A stretch of DNA of 64,000 nt. Source: Catalinimonas niigatensis (lineage in GTDB: Bacteria > Bacteroidota > Bacteroidia > Cytophagales > Cyclobacteriaceae). How positions within the stretch are numbered: position 1 is the stretch's first letter; each line of letters begins with the position of its first letter. The translations under genes and the position numbers were made by a program. The notes under the pieces were generated by a model that was given only the letters and a program-made list of their open reading frames with translations, did not search any database and was not told where the DNA came from. Shown here piece after piece: positions 35,976 to 45,241 of the stretch. The stretch covers positions 3,367,001-3,431,000 of the forward strand of contig NZ_CP119422.1 of assembly GCF_030506285.1 (NCBI RefSeq), read 5' to 3'.

Positions 35976-36932
35976 TTAGTAGCGTACTCTTATGTACAAG
36001 CTGCGAAGCCAATTAAGTGGTATGTTTGTTTTAAAGAGTAAATAAAGTATGCGATAAAACCCTTTTATACTCTCAATCTCCTCTAACAAACCAAAAAAAA
36101 GGACTGTCTCTTCACGACTATCTGAAAATACGGACTGTCTGATTTCGGATTTTACTCGTTTTATCAAGGCTTCCTGCTCAGCCAGGGTTTTGTTCAATGA
36201 CTTGGCTTTTTGACAAACCAGAAATGTTGAATGCAATTGTCTGTCGCCTTTTTTATATATTCCTTTTGACAGGGAGGATTCCAATTTCCGCACCAATGTA
36301 GTACATTCATCCAGGTAAGTATATTTGTACTTTCTGGATGATCTTACCCAAAAGTCAAAGTCCTCATATGCAAGTTGTTCATCATATCCTCCTAAATATT
36401 GGAGTACTTCTTTCCTAATCATCATGGTAGGTGATGAGATGAAATATCGTGACAATACTTCCTGATATATATCTCCAGTAGGAATAGGACGAATATGTTT
36501 ATATTGCTTATCATAATGATACCCTAAATCTCTTCCTGTAGCATCAATATATTTGGATTCTGTAAATACCACTCCATAATCTTCAGGAAGTTGTTGGAAA
36601 TGGGCTACCTGACTGCTGACCCGCTTGGGCAGAAGGATATCATCTGTAGCAAGATCAATGATATATTCACCTTTTGCCATCTTCCAGCCTCGATTAAAGG
36701 CTGCACAATTGCCCAGGTTCTGCTTTAGAAATAATGTTTTGAGCGGAAAAGGAGAGGGGTATGTTGCCAAATAGCTTTGAATGATAGCGACACTATCATC
36801 AGTACTGCAATCATCTACAATAATTACCTCTATATGCTCATAAGCTTGCTTCCAGACAGAGGTCAAGCTCTCCACAATAAACTTTTCATGGTTATAACAA
36901 AGACATATGATTGTCACCAAAGGCTGGCTCAT
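35976..36932 (-). CDS. Family 2 glycosyltransferase
   Basis: The 318-residue product has a GT-A fold: VTIICLCYNHEKFIVESL at the start, the nucleotide-binding VIIVDDCSTDDS, and the metal-binding ATDD near 96. GGYDEQLAYEDFDFWVR contains the usual ED acceptor-site motif. A C-terminal helical part (about 225-318) may touch the membrane. It likely adds a sugar to a surface glycan. Its start overlaps the stop of the acetyltransferase-like gene by four bases, so the two act in one pathway. Confidence 0.9.
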   Translation of the reverse strand: MSQPLVTIICLCYNHEKFIVESLTSVWKQAYEHIEVIIVDDCSTDDSVAIIQSYLATYPSPFPLKTLFLKQNLGNCAAFNRGWKMAKGEYIIDLATDDILLPKRVSSQVAHFQQLPEDYGVVFTESKYIDATGRDLGYHYDKQYKHIRPIPTGDIYQEVLSRYFISSPTMMIRKEVLQYLGGYDEQLAYEDFDFWVRSSRKYKYTYLDECTTLVRKLESSLSKGIYKKGDRQLHSTFLVCQKAKSLNKTLAEQEALIKRVKSEIRQSVFSDSREETVLFFGLLEEIESIKGFYRILYLLFKTNIPLNWLRSLYIRVRY

Positions 36933-37867
36933 ATGCAGTATTGATAAGTGAATTTGGAAGAAGGAACTCCTCCCATGTAAGCTTTAAAATGCGCTACTGA
37001 ACCCGATAAGGAAGTTCCCATATCCATAATGCTTATACTATTTTCCTGACAATATTGATAAATAGTATAGAGTAAAAAAGTAGTAGGACTCCAATAATTA
37101 TATTCTGATAAGGCAGCATAGTAAAAAGTGTATAAAATTCTGGGATTCACTTTTACCGTAACAGAAGCTGCAATCATTTTCTGTTGATCATATACAGCAA
37201 ATAATGGGTAACAATCTGGCATACCCAATACCTGTTCTCTTAGCTGAGGCAAACTAAGAGAAAGCTTGCGTCTTTTACTGGCATAGCATTGGTACAAAAA
37301 TGTATAGATTTCTTCAATATCCTCTATAGATTTTTTCTGTACTACGAAACCTGCTTCTTGACACTCTTTTACCCTTCTAAACTTTCCTCTACCTAGTTTC
37401 AGTGCCATGCTTTCTTCATCTATCAGAATATGATGATTGATCATTTGATCACTTACACTAAAGCCTGTTTGTTCCATAACCTTTGGCATTGCAGTATTTT
37501 TCTCTGGACGATAGGCATGAATGCAATCTCTAATCACAATCCTGTCAGCATTTCTTGCCAGCAGGTGCTGCTTAATATGATTTACAAAATATGTCAATGC
37601 TTGTAAAGGTAAACCTTTGTCATACTCAAAAGACCCAAAAGGGCTGGCGGGAATACTAACCGCCTCTACTCCTCCATTACTTTGTTTGATCAGAAAGAAA
37701 TGAATCCTTGCTACTGCTACCTTACCTGATAACGCATAAAAGCTTAGGGATTTGCCGTATGCCTTTTCTTTAGACTGAAGATAAACTTTATCGTTATAGA
37801 TATAGTTTTCCACACTCATCGGATAGGCATCTGGCTCCTGTGCTATGACGAACTTTAAGTTTTTCAT
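36929..37867 (-). CDS. GNAT/FemAB-like acyltransferase
   Basis: The 312-residue protein resembles the GNAT-fold acyltransferases of the FemAB/BioF2-like group. Evidence is the C-terminal half with PLFAVYDQQKMIAASVTVKV, then YYAALSEYNYWSPTTFLLY and a terminal DMGTSLSGSVAHFKAYMGG segment, where a Lys after SVAHF is usual. No signal or membrane helix is present. It is coupled to a GT2 gene by a four-base overlap, so it may modify an amino sugar or a peptide-linked glycan. The donor and acceptor are unknown. Confidence 0.75.
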   Translation of the reverse strand: MKNLKFVIAQEPDAYPMSVENYIYNDKVYLQSKEKAYGKSLSFYALSGKVAVARIHFFLIKQSNGGVEAVSIPASPFGSFEYDKGLPLQALTYFVNHIKQHLLARNADRIVIRDCIHAYRPEKNTAMPKVMEQTGFSVSDQMINHHILIDEESMALKLGRGKFRRVKECQEAGFVVQKKSIEDIEEIYTFLYQCYASKRRKLSLSLPQLREQVLGMPDCYPLFAVYDQQKMIAASVTVKVNPRILYTFYYAALSEYNYWSPTTFLLYTIYQYCQENSISIMDMGTSLSGSVAHFKAYMGGVPSSKFTYQYCI

Positions 37868-37953
37868 GTCCAGTTACAAAGATAGAGGAGTTTTTTAAAC
37901 CCTTATCTACTGATGCTTATCGCATTACATAAGTATTTAGAATAAATTGGCAT

Positions 37954-39078
37954 ATGAATCGTATTTTTTTAGTACTCATCAGCAGTACTTTTTTCGCTAT
38001 ACAAGGCTTTGCCCAGGTCAGTTTTACGCAAGATAAAGAGCTGTTAACTACTATTGAACAAAGCCTGGATTACATTTATAACACTGATGTAGCAACAGCT
38101 AATAAATTAAACGAAGAAGTAGGCCACAAGCTGCCTAACCACCCGGTATATCCCATGCTTAAGGCGCTGACTATCCGGGCAGCCCATAACCCTATTAATC
38201 TAGGAAGTCCTGAGTTTTATGAGATGAAAGGCTACTTGGAAAGGGTGTTGTCACTCTCTGAAGAAATTTTGAAAAAAGACGAAATGCATCCTGAGGCCAA
38301 TTTTTTTGCGATGGCATCCATCGGGCTATTGGCCATGTATGAGAATGACGAGGGAAATCATTTCAAGGCAGTAGGTATGGCTAAAGATGCTTATACCTAT
38401 CTAAAGAATGGCTTCGAGCTGAAAGAAGCATACCCTGAGTTTTATTTTTCCAGCGGCCTTTACAATTTTTATCGCGTCAAATATCCTGAGTTGCATCCGG
38501 TATACAGACCATTTATGTTGTTTTTTCGTGATGGTGATATCTCATTGGGTTTAGAACAATTAAAAAAAGCTTATCATCAGTCTATTTTCATGAGTCCGGA
38601 GTCAGGAGAATATCTTACCCATATCTACCTAAGGTATGAAGACCAACCTGAAAATGCGTTGAGATATGCGCGTGCTTTGGTAAAGAAATATCCTAAAAAT
38701 CTGTATTTCGTCACTAATTTTTTAGATGCAGCAATCGCCGCAGATCAATTTAGTGGACTTGACACCTATGTGCAACAGTTGCAGACTAGTGACCGCCCTT
38801 ATTATCAAATGACCGGAAAGCTCTTTGAGGGAATGCTTCAGGAAAAGCGAGACCATCAATGGCGGGCTGCTGAAAAAAGCTATATCAAAAGTCTGGAGTA
38901 CGCACCGGGTTTAAAAAATGATGAAGCGGAAAATTATGTAAGCTATGCCTATGCCGGGCTTGCCCGTATTGCCCATGAAGAAGAAAAACACGATGCTGCT
39001 CGCTCTTTATACAAAAAAGCATTGGCAAATGCCCACTACAGACCTGTGACCGAAGAGGCTACAGCTTACTTAAAGTAA
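37954..39078 (+). CDS. Exported TPR-like protein of unknown function
   Basis: The 374-residue product has a signal peptide (cleavage near QGFAQ, about residue 21) and an all-helical body with TPR-like spacing: NALRYARALVKKYPKNLYFV (about 235-255) and YAYAGLARIAHEEEKHDAAR (about 335-355). It would lie in the periplasm. It diverges from the acyltransferase and converges with dsbD five bases beyond its stop codon. I do not recognise a named family. Confidence 0.8.
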   Translation: MNRIFLVLISSTFFAIQGFAQVSFTQDKELLTTIEQSLDYIYNTDVATANKLNEEVGHKLPNHPVYPMLKALTIRAAHNPINLGSPEFYEMKGYLERVLSLSEEILKKDEMHPEANFFAMASIGLLAMYENDEGNHFKAVGMAKDAYTYLKNGFELKEAYPEFYFSSGLYNFYRVKYPELHPVYRPFMLFFRDGDISLGLEQLKKAYHQSIFMSPESGEYLTHIYLRYEDQPENALRYARALVKKYPKNLYFVTNFLDAAIAADQFSGLDTYVQQLQTSDRPYYQMTGKLFEGMLQEKRDHQWRAAEKSYIKSLEYAPGLKNDEAENYVSYAYAGLARIAHEEEKHDAARSLYKKALANAHYRPVTEEATAYLK

Positions 39079-39083
39079 TCAAA

Positions 39084-41306
39084 TCAGTTTTTGGCCAGAG
39101 CCGGATCAGCGATGGTTTTACCTTGAGCAAAACGCTCTTTGCCATCGTCCAAAAACTCAATGAAGTTTTGCACACTCAGATCATAGGCTTTGGGTTCTTT
39201 CAAAAGTTGCCCCTGATCATCTAAGAGTACATAATAAGGTTGTGCGTTATTATTGAATCGGGTGATTTGAAAATCAGCATTCTGCCTGCCTATGCTTTTC
39301 TTCACTTTACCATCATACTCTGATGTATACCACTCTGATTCAGGTAACTCGGTTTTCTCATCCACATAAAGCGCTACCACCACATAATCTTCTTTAAGCC
39401 TTCTCAAAACCTCAGGATCAGACCAGACACGAGCTTCCATCTCACGGCAATTGACACAGCCATGACCTGTAAAATCAATGAAAATAGGTTTATTCTGTGC
39501 TTCAGCACAAGCCAGGGCCTGCTCATAATCAAAGTACCCTTTGATGCCATGAGGAAAATGGAGCATATCAGCATATTTCGGAGGCTCGCACTGCTCATTG
39601 GTATTTTCTGCCAGTACTACCCCCGAGGAAGTTCCTAGCTGCTGTCCGGTGAGATAAGGCATGTTGAAATCATGGGTATGCATAGGAGGGAGATAACCCG
39701 CCAATGATTTGAGGGGCGCTCCTAACATGCCTGGTACCAGATACACTACAAATGCAAAAGTGGCAATTGACAACATTAGACGGGGCACACTGATAGATTC
39801 CAGTGGACTGTCATGGGGAAGTCTGAGTTTACCCAATAGGTAAAATCCCATCAAGGTAAAAATTACAATCCACAGTGCCAGATAGATTTCCCGATCCAGA
39901 ATATTCCAATGATACACCTGATCGGCTACGCTCAGAAATTTTAATGCCAGTGCCAGTTCCAGAAAGCCTAAAACTACTTTTACTGAATTAAGCCAGCCAC
40001 CGGATTTGGGTAAGCTGCTCAACCATTGAGGAAAAGCCGCAAACAATCCAAAAGGGATGGCAAAGGCCAGTGAAAAGCCTAACATACCTAATACAGGCTT
40101 TACAAATTCTCCACCGGCTGACTCTACCAGAATACTACCAACAATAGGGCCGGTACAAGAAAAGGATACCAGTACCAGGGTGAATGCCATAAAGAAAATT
40201 CCGTAATATCCGCCTTTGTCTGCCTGCCGATCTACATTATTGACCAATGAACTGGGTAGAGTAATTTCAAACAAACCAAAGAAAGAAAGGGCAAAAATGA
40301 CAAAAACAGCAAAAAAGAATAGATTAGGCAGCCAGTGTGTGCTTAGCCAGTTGGCAAAAGCAGGCCCAAAAATTACAGATACCAGTGTACCTATCAGCGT
40401 ATAAATAATAATAATAGATAATCCATATATAATCGCTTTACTAATGGCCTGCCCTTTATGGCTTCCTCCACTGGTAAAGAAAGATACAGTCATGGGAATC
40501 ATGGGAAATACACAAGGGGTAAGTAAGGCCGCCAGACCGGCCAGGAAAGCCACAAAAAAGAAAGTTAGTAAGGTATAAGGAGTATTTGCCTCCCGGACGT
40601 TCATACTTGTGCCCGGCACAGGTTGCGCTATTTCTTTTTCTGCTTCTTCTGATATTTTGGATTGACCCTCAGCCTTTGTCTCACCCACACTTCCTCCATC
40701 AGCATTTTTTTGTCCTTCTGTAATAGAAGAGTCATTTTGCTCTTCATCGGTTTTTTCTGAGGTTTGAACTTCCCGGGTTTCTGCCGGTGAGGATTCTATC
40801 GCAGAAGCTTCTGTCTTGGCTTCTACCCCTATATTCACACTGAATGTATCATCAAAAGGGATACATTGTCCTGTGACATCGCTACAAACCTGATACTCAT
40901 AATCTCCTTTAATCTGCTTCAGATCAGCCTGAGTTACTTTGATAGTCTGGCGGAATTCTGCTTTTTTGGTGAAATATGTATAATCTCCTTCAAAAATCTC
41001 GTCATATTTTTCTTTAGCACCGATAGGTTTTACACCCCCTACTAATTCATAAGCTGCGTTGGGTTCTAAGTTAATCTCTGTTACCATCGGTCCAAGGTCA
41101 GGGTCAAAATCATTGGAGTAGAGGTACCAATCTTCCTGGATCTCTACATGAAAGACCACATCGACTTCTTCACCTACTTTTACCTGCTGCTGAGATACTT
41201 TTACTGACCAGGTAGCAGGTTTTAAGACCTGTGCATGCATACAGCCTGTGTACAGAAGTATCAGAGAAGAGAAAATGAAATATTTAAATAGTCGCATAGT
41301 AAGCAT
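39084..41306 (-). CDS. dsbD: Thiol:disulfide interchange protein DsbD
   Basis: DsbD carries electrons from cytoplasmic thioredoxin across the inner membrane to periplasmic thiols. The 740 residues contain a signal peptide, an N-terminal periplasmic domain (about 30-160) with the Cys pair in YQVCSDVTGQCIPF, an acidic Ser/Glu-rich linker (165-240), a membrane domain of about eight helices with LTPCVFPMIPM and SFSCTGPIVG, and a C-terminal thioredoxin-like domain with GHGCVNCREME (CVNC). All three redox pairs are present. The start may be codon 1 or the Met at codon 4. A -7-like element lies 126 bases upstream. Confidence 0.95.
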   Translation of the reverse strand: MLTMRLFKYFIFSSLILLYTGCMHAQVLKPATWSVKVSQQQVKVGEEVDVVFHVEIQEDWYLYSNDFDPDLGPMVTEINLEPNAAYELVGGVKPIGAKEKYDEIFEGDYTYFTKKAEFRQTIKVTQADLKQIKGDYEYQVCSDVTGQCIPFDDTFSVNIGVEAKTEASAIESSPAETREVQTSEKTDEEQNDSSITEGQKNADGGSVGETKAEGQSKISEEAEKEIAQPVPGTSMNVREANTPYTLLTFFFVAFLAGLAALLTPCVFPMIPMTVSFFTSGGSHKGQAISKAIIYGLSIIIIYTLIGTLVSVIFGPAFANWLSTHWLPNLFFFAVFVIFALSFFGLFEITLPSSLVNNVDRQADKGGYYGIFFMAFTLVLVSFSCTGPIVGSILVESAGGEFVKPVLGMLGFSLAFAIPFGLFAAFPQWLSSLPKSGGWLNSVKVVLGFLELALALKFLSVADQVYHWNILDREIYLALWIVIFTLMGFYLLGKLRLPHDSPLESISVPRLMLSIATFAFVVYLVPGMLGAPLKSLAGYLPPMHTHDFNMPYLTGQQLGTSSGVVLAENTNEQCEPPKYADMLHFPHGIKGYFDYEQALACAEAQNKPIFIDFTGHGCVNCREMEARVWSDPEVLRRLKEDYVVVALYVDEKTELPESEWYTSEYDGKVKKSIGRQNADFQITRFNNNAQPYYVLLDDQGQLLKEPKAYDLSVQNFIEFLDDGKERFAQGKTIADPALAKN

Positions 41307-41431
41307 GATTCAATATACAAGTGCATGGTATACAAAAGCAAAGCCTTGTACTACCTGAAACTCAAAAACGATCTGGCACTTAATAAAGTTGCTATTAAAG
41401 GTTTTTAGCCTCTACAAAGGCTGCTATGCGA

Positions 41432-41439
41432 CAAAAGTA
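41432..41439 (-). promoter_or_regulatory. Candidate -7 element upstream of dsbD
   Basis: The minus strand reads TACTTTTG, the same perfect TAnnTTTG octamer as upstream of ugd. There is no clear -33 box, and the leader would be about 120 bases. Confidence 0.4.
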
Positions 41440-41481
41440 ATAAAGATATAGTATAATGAAGAAGAGAATCTTCTCATAGGA

Positions 41482-41715
41482 CTAGGCAAATACTTCTTCT
41501 CGTTCTTCTATTTTTCTGCGATGGCGAGGACCGCTATCATCAGGAAGGGTAACACCAGGAGGAAGATCAAGATCAGGAGTTGGAGAAATAGATACACCTC
41601 CATCATCGTCATCATCATCGTCGTCTCTGAAACGGAAATTCCGCTTCTTCATGAGCACCACCATGAAGTAAACCATGATCACGTAAGCTGCACCACATAG
41701 TAACATGTCAATCAT
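41482..41715 (-). CDS. Small single-pass membrane protein with a poly-Asp run
   Basis: A 77-residue frame with one N-terminal membrane helix (about 3-22), a basic patch (KKRNFRFR), eight consecutive Asp residues (about 31-38), a Pro-rich stretch and a basic/acidic tail. The charge order puts the Asp-rich tail in the cytoplasm or makes the helix a reversed anchor; I cannot decide. The run is encoded by mixed GAT/GAC codons (complement of 41602-41625). No family is recognised. The position between two AT-rich gaps and the clean start support a real gene. Confidence 0.6.
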   Translation of the reverse strand: MIDMLLCGAAYVIMVYFMVVLMKKRNFRFRDDDDDDDDGGVSISPTPDLDLPPGVTLPDDSGPRHRRKIEEREEVFA

Positions 41716-42193
41716 ACTACTCTCCTCTTCTCAGTGAAGTTTTGTAAATTAAATGTATAAAAAAAACAGGTAAAATACTTATTAGTTTAAAAAAATGTGA
41801 TTTTATACAAGCATCCTTTATAAAGGGTTGAAAACCTGCTCTTTTTAGACTAATGTCTCCTATATAAGATAAGATAATTTTCAGACTTTATAAAATATAT
41901 AAAAGTGAAATCTTGCACTTACTCATTTATACACAAGCTATATTTCTATGGCTGCCCTTGCATGATCAGTGAAGATTCTATTAATGCTATCATAATAGCA
42001 CAAACAAATTGCAATTTCACAGGATAATGGTTAGAAAATTTTTAGAAATACTATTTTTAACAGACAAGAATGCTTCCATAATTAGGTCTTGAAAATTTAT
42101 AAATACTATTACTCGGTAAATTTTTGCATGAACCTGAAAGGTAAGTATAAGGTTGATCTATAGCGTACACTTACATTTTGAGGATACAGATTT
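41716..42193. other. AT-rich intergenic region upstream of recX
   Basis: This 478-base gap has no supported gene. It holds a perfect 12-base palindrome CCTTTATAAAGG (41815-41826) and a hairpin TGCTAT-CATA-ATAGCA (41985-42000). No full consensus promoter was found for recX; a near match (TAAATTTTTG at 42117-42126) has wrong internal spacing. Confidence 0.55.
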
Positions 42194-42652
42194 ATGGCCA
42201 TCACTACCCTAAAGCAGCAGGCTAAAGTTAAAGCAGCTAAATATTGCGCCTACCAGGAACGCACTCAACAGGAGGTAAGAGACAAGCTTTATCAGTATGG
42301 ATTGTATAGCGATGCTGTAGAAGAAGTGCTAACGGAACTGATTACTGAGGGTTTTGTCAATGAAGAACGCTATGCTTACGCTTTTTGTCGTGGAAAATTT
42401 AACCAGAATAAATGGGGCCGCATCAAAATAGGGATGATGCTGCGACAGAAAGGGTTGTCTAATTACTGTATACAGAGCGGTCTTAAACAAATTTCTGAAG
42501 AAGAATACCAGCAGCAACTCAGTGAACTGATACGTAAAAAGTGGGCCTCTCTGGAAGGAGAAGATGACTACAGCCGTAAACATAAAACTGTACGTTACCT
42601 GATGGGCAAAGGCTATGAGCCAGACTTAATATGGAGTTACTTTAAAGAATGA
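42194..42652 (+). CDS. recX: Regulatory protein RecX
   Basis: RecX binds RecA filaments and limits or modulates recombination. The 152 residues form the three-helix repeats typical of the family: KAAKYCAYQERTQQEVRDKL, LITEGFVNEERYAYAFCRGK and WGRIKIGMMLRQKGLSNYCI. Length is normal. recA is not adjacent, which is usual in this phylum. It converges with comB with an 8-base gap. Confidence 0.93.
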   Translation: MAITTLKQQAKVKAAKYCAYQERTQQEVRDKLYQYGLYSDAVEEVLTELITEGFVNEERYAYAFCRGKFNQNKWGRIKIGMMLRQKGLSNYCIQSGLKQISEEEYQQQLSELIRKKWASLEGEDDYSRKHKTVRYLMGKGYEPDLIWSYFKE

Positions 42653-42660
42653 AGAAATAA

Positions 42661-43365
42661 CTATAATTTGACCAACTCTCCATCTTCTAAAACAGCAAGG
42701 ACTTCATATTGATCGATTTGCAGGCAGAAAGCAATGTCTTCTTCAAGATTGAGTCTTCTCAATCTTTGTACATGCGATGAGTTTTGCAAAAAAACCATCA
42801 TGTCGTTTTTAGCCATATGGTACAGTGAGATTGCAGCCAGCGTACTGTCGCAAGCCACTGTAAATTTGGCGGTAAGCTGTTCTGCCAAAGCTCCCGCAAA
42901 TAATGTGTCCTCCAGATTGATATGCCCCTGCCATCCCGCACAGACAATTAACACGTCCTGGGCTTGTTCATTTAGAAAATGAGCTACCGCTGAAAGATTA
43001 AGAAAAGATCCAACCAACAGCTTTTTAGCGCCTTTGGCAAGGCTGATTGCACGTGTGCCATTGGTGGTGGTCACGCCCATTTTTTTGCCCCTGAGATTTT
43101 CATTCATATATTCAAAAGGAGAGTTCCCAAAATCAAAACCGTCTATTTTTTCTCCTCCTCTTTCTGCAGCAGTCAGATAGCCTTTTGCTTTCAATGACTT
43201 ACACTCAGCTACTTCTGCTACTGGCCTGATGCTGCTTATGCCATGTGCAATGGCTGTGGTCATGCAGGAGGTAGCCCGCAATATATCTACTACTACAACT
43301 ACCTTATCTTGTACATCATATAGATGCATCAGATCAGGACTGAGACAAACATCTATGCTTTTCAT
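42661..43365 (-). CDS. comB: 2-phosphosulfolactate phosphatase ComB family
   Basis: ComB removes phosphate from 2-phosphosulfolactate to give sulfolactate, the second step of the ComA route to coenzyme M. The 234 residues carry family segments VVVVDILRATSCMTTAIAHG, AAERGGEKIDGFDFGNSPFE and GVTTTNGTRAI, and normal length. Methanogens use it for coenzyme M, but Bacteroidota do not make that cofactor as far as is known. No comA gene is visible here. The real substrate in this organism is open; a link to sulfonate or sulfonolipid metabolism is speculation. Confidence 0.88.
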   Translation of the reverse strand: MKSIDVCLSPDLMHLYDVQDKVVVVVDILRATSCMTTAIAHGISSIRPVAEVAECKSLKAKGYLTAAERGGEKIDGFDFGNSPFEYMNENLRGKKMGVTTTNGTRAISLAKGAKKLLVGSFLNLSAVAHFLNEQAQDVLIVCAGWQGHINLEDTLFAGALAEQLTAKFTVACDSTLAAISLYHMAKNDMMVFLQNSSHVQRLRRLNLEEDIAFCLQIDQYEVLAVLEDGELVKL

Positions 43366-43493
43366 GAAAATGATTTCTTGGTATTATAATTCCAGGACGG
43401 TGCAAAACGGTATTATAGTGTTATGATTTTCGGAATTATACCTTTATTCAATTAATCAAAAACTATACTACTATGAAGCATAACACCACTTAC

Positions 43494-44570
43494 TTAAACA
43501 AATGGAGGCTTTACGACCTTCGCTTTCAACCGACGGTTTCTTACTCCTACAAACACTTCAGTATCTGTTTTAGCAAAATCTTTAGTTACATAGCCCATGC
43601 CAATTCCCTGCTTCATTACGGGTGACTGGGTACCCGAAGTGATACGACCGATGACTTCATCTTCAGCATTATAGATCTCATAATCTTTACGGGGAATTCC
43701 TTTGTCCACCATCAGCAGACCCACCAGTTTCTGTTTGCCTCCACTTTCTTTTCGCTCTTGTAAGTATTCGGAATTGGTAAATACCTTGCTAAACTTAGTT
43801 ACCCAACCCAGCCCGGCTTCTATGGGGCAGGTAGTGTCGTCAATATCATTTCCATATAGGCAGTAGCCCATCTCCAGGCGCAGCGTATCACGGGCACCCA
43901 AGCCAATCGGCTTGATATCTTCTTCAGCACCTGCTTCAAAAAGTGCATCCCATAAGCGTTCTGCATATTCATTGGCTACATACAACTCAAACCCTCCGGC
44001 TCCGGTATAACCAGTAGCAGAAATGATCACATCCTCTATTCCCGCTACCTTTCCTTTTTGAAAGGTGTAGAATTTCATACTATCCAGATCGGCATCAGTC
44101 AGTTTTTTGAGTACAGTTGTGGCTTTGGGTCCCTGCACTGCAAAAAGTGACATTTGGTCAGAAGCGTTTTCCATTTTCACACCCTCTGTATTATACTTAC
44201 TGATCCAGTTCCAGTCTTTCTCTATGTTAGAAGCATTCACTACGAGCAAATATTCTTCTTCGCTGATACGATAAACAATCAGATCATCTACAATGCCCCC
44301 TGTTTCATTCGGCAGGTAAGCATACATTGCCTTGCCATCATACATCTTGGAAGCATCATTGCTGGTGACTCGCTGCACCAGATCAAAAGCTTTAGGGCCA
44401 CGCAAAAAGAACTCGCCCATATGTGAAACATCAAACACACCCACACCTTCTCTCACTGCCATATGCTCTTCTATATCTGAGCTATAGCGTACAGGCATTT
44501 CATATCCGGCAAAAGGCACCATCTTCGCTCCCATTGCTATGTGCTTGTCGTACAAAGCCGTTCTCTTCAT
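43494..44570 (-). CDS. gcvT: Aminomethyltransferase, glycine cleavage T protein
   Basis: GcvT transfers the methylene group of glycine from the lipoyl H protein to tetrahydrofolate and releases ammonia. The 358 residues from the ATG at 44570 begin [20 protein letters not shown], the normal family opening. The frame extends upstream to an ATG at 44594 and a TTG at 44606, but those residues fall outside the family. Further motifs are [29 protein letters not shown] and [18 protein letters not shown] with the catalytic region. It works with GlyA (52.9 kb) in one-carbon metabolism. Confidence 0.95.
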   Translation of the reverse strand: MKRTALYDKHIAMGAKMVPFAGYEMPVRYSSDIEEHMAVREGVGVFDVSHMGEFFLRGPKAFDLVQRVTSNDASKMYDGKAMYAYLPNETGGIVDDLIVYRISEEEYLLVVNASNIEKDWNWISKYNTEGVKMENASDQMSLFAVQGPKATTVLKKLTDADLDSMKFYTFQKGKVAGIEDVIISATGYTGAGGFELYVANEYAERLWDALFEAGAEEDIKPIGLGARDTLRLEMGYCLYGNDIDDTTCPIEAGLGWVTKFSKVFTNSEYLQERKESGGKQKLVGLLMVDKGIPRKDYEIYNAEDEVIGRITSGTQSPVMKQGIGMGYVTKDFAKTDTEVFVGVRNRRLKAKVVKPPFV

Positions 44571-44663
44571 ATCATAAAAATTTTTCACTTCCATTTTGGC
44601 TCGCAATTTACGAGAAAAATAAACTTTTACATGAAGGCTAAGCGAAGGTTTCCAGCGATAGTT

Positions 44664-45239
44664 TCACAAAAGACGAAAAGATTTTCGGTGCCAGGGCGTT
44701 GGCCCATGTTCGGCAATGGCTGAGCGGTGGACTTTGGTAGGATAACCTACATTACTATGCCATCCGTACTCCGGAAACTCATCTGCCAGCTGATGCATGA
44801 GCGTATCTCTATAGGTTTTGGCAAGTACTGAAGCTGCTGCAATTGACAAAAACTTGCTGTCTCCTTTGATGATACACTGATGGGGAATAAAAGGGTAGGG
44901 GTTAAAGCGATTGCCATCAATTAGCAGCAACTCTGGCAGTATGCCCAAATTTTCTACCGCCCGGTGCATGGCCAGAAAAGAAGCATTAAGGATATTGATC
45001 TCGTCTATAGTTTGTGGATCAACCTCGGCAATGGCATAGGCAAGGGCACGTACTTTGATTTCTTCTTTTAGCAAATTTCTCTGAGCCAAACTCAGCAACT
45101 TAGAATCTTTTAGTAGAGGATGGGTAAAGTCTTTGGGCAAAATGACTGCCGCTGCTACTACCGGACCAGCCAGGCAACCTCTGCCCACTTCATCACAGCC
45201 GGCTTCTATCAGATCGGGTGTAAAACAGGATTGTAGCAT
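44664..45239 (-). CDS. rnhB: Ribonuclease HII
   Basis: RNase HII cuts the RNA part of RNA-DNA hybrids and single ribonucleotides in DNA. The 191 residues contain the acidic metal site in [22 protein letters not shown], and [19 protein letters not shown]. Length is normal. It follows the SNF2 helicase gene after only 2 bases, suggesting translational coupling. Confidence 0.96.
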   Translation of the reverse strand: MLQSCFTPDLIEAGCDEVGRGCLAGPVVAAAVILPKDFTHPLLKDSKLLSLAQRNLLKEEIKVRALAYAIAEVDPQTIDEINILNASFLAMHRAVENLGILPELLLIDGNRFNPYPFIPHQCIIKGDSKFLSIAAASVLAKTYRDTLMHQLADEFPEYGWHSNVGYPTKVHRSAIAEHGPTPWHRKSFRLL

Positions 45240-45241
45240 TA

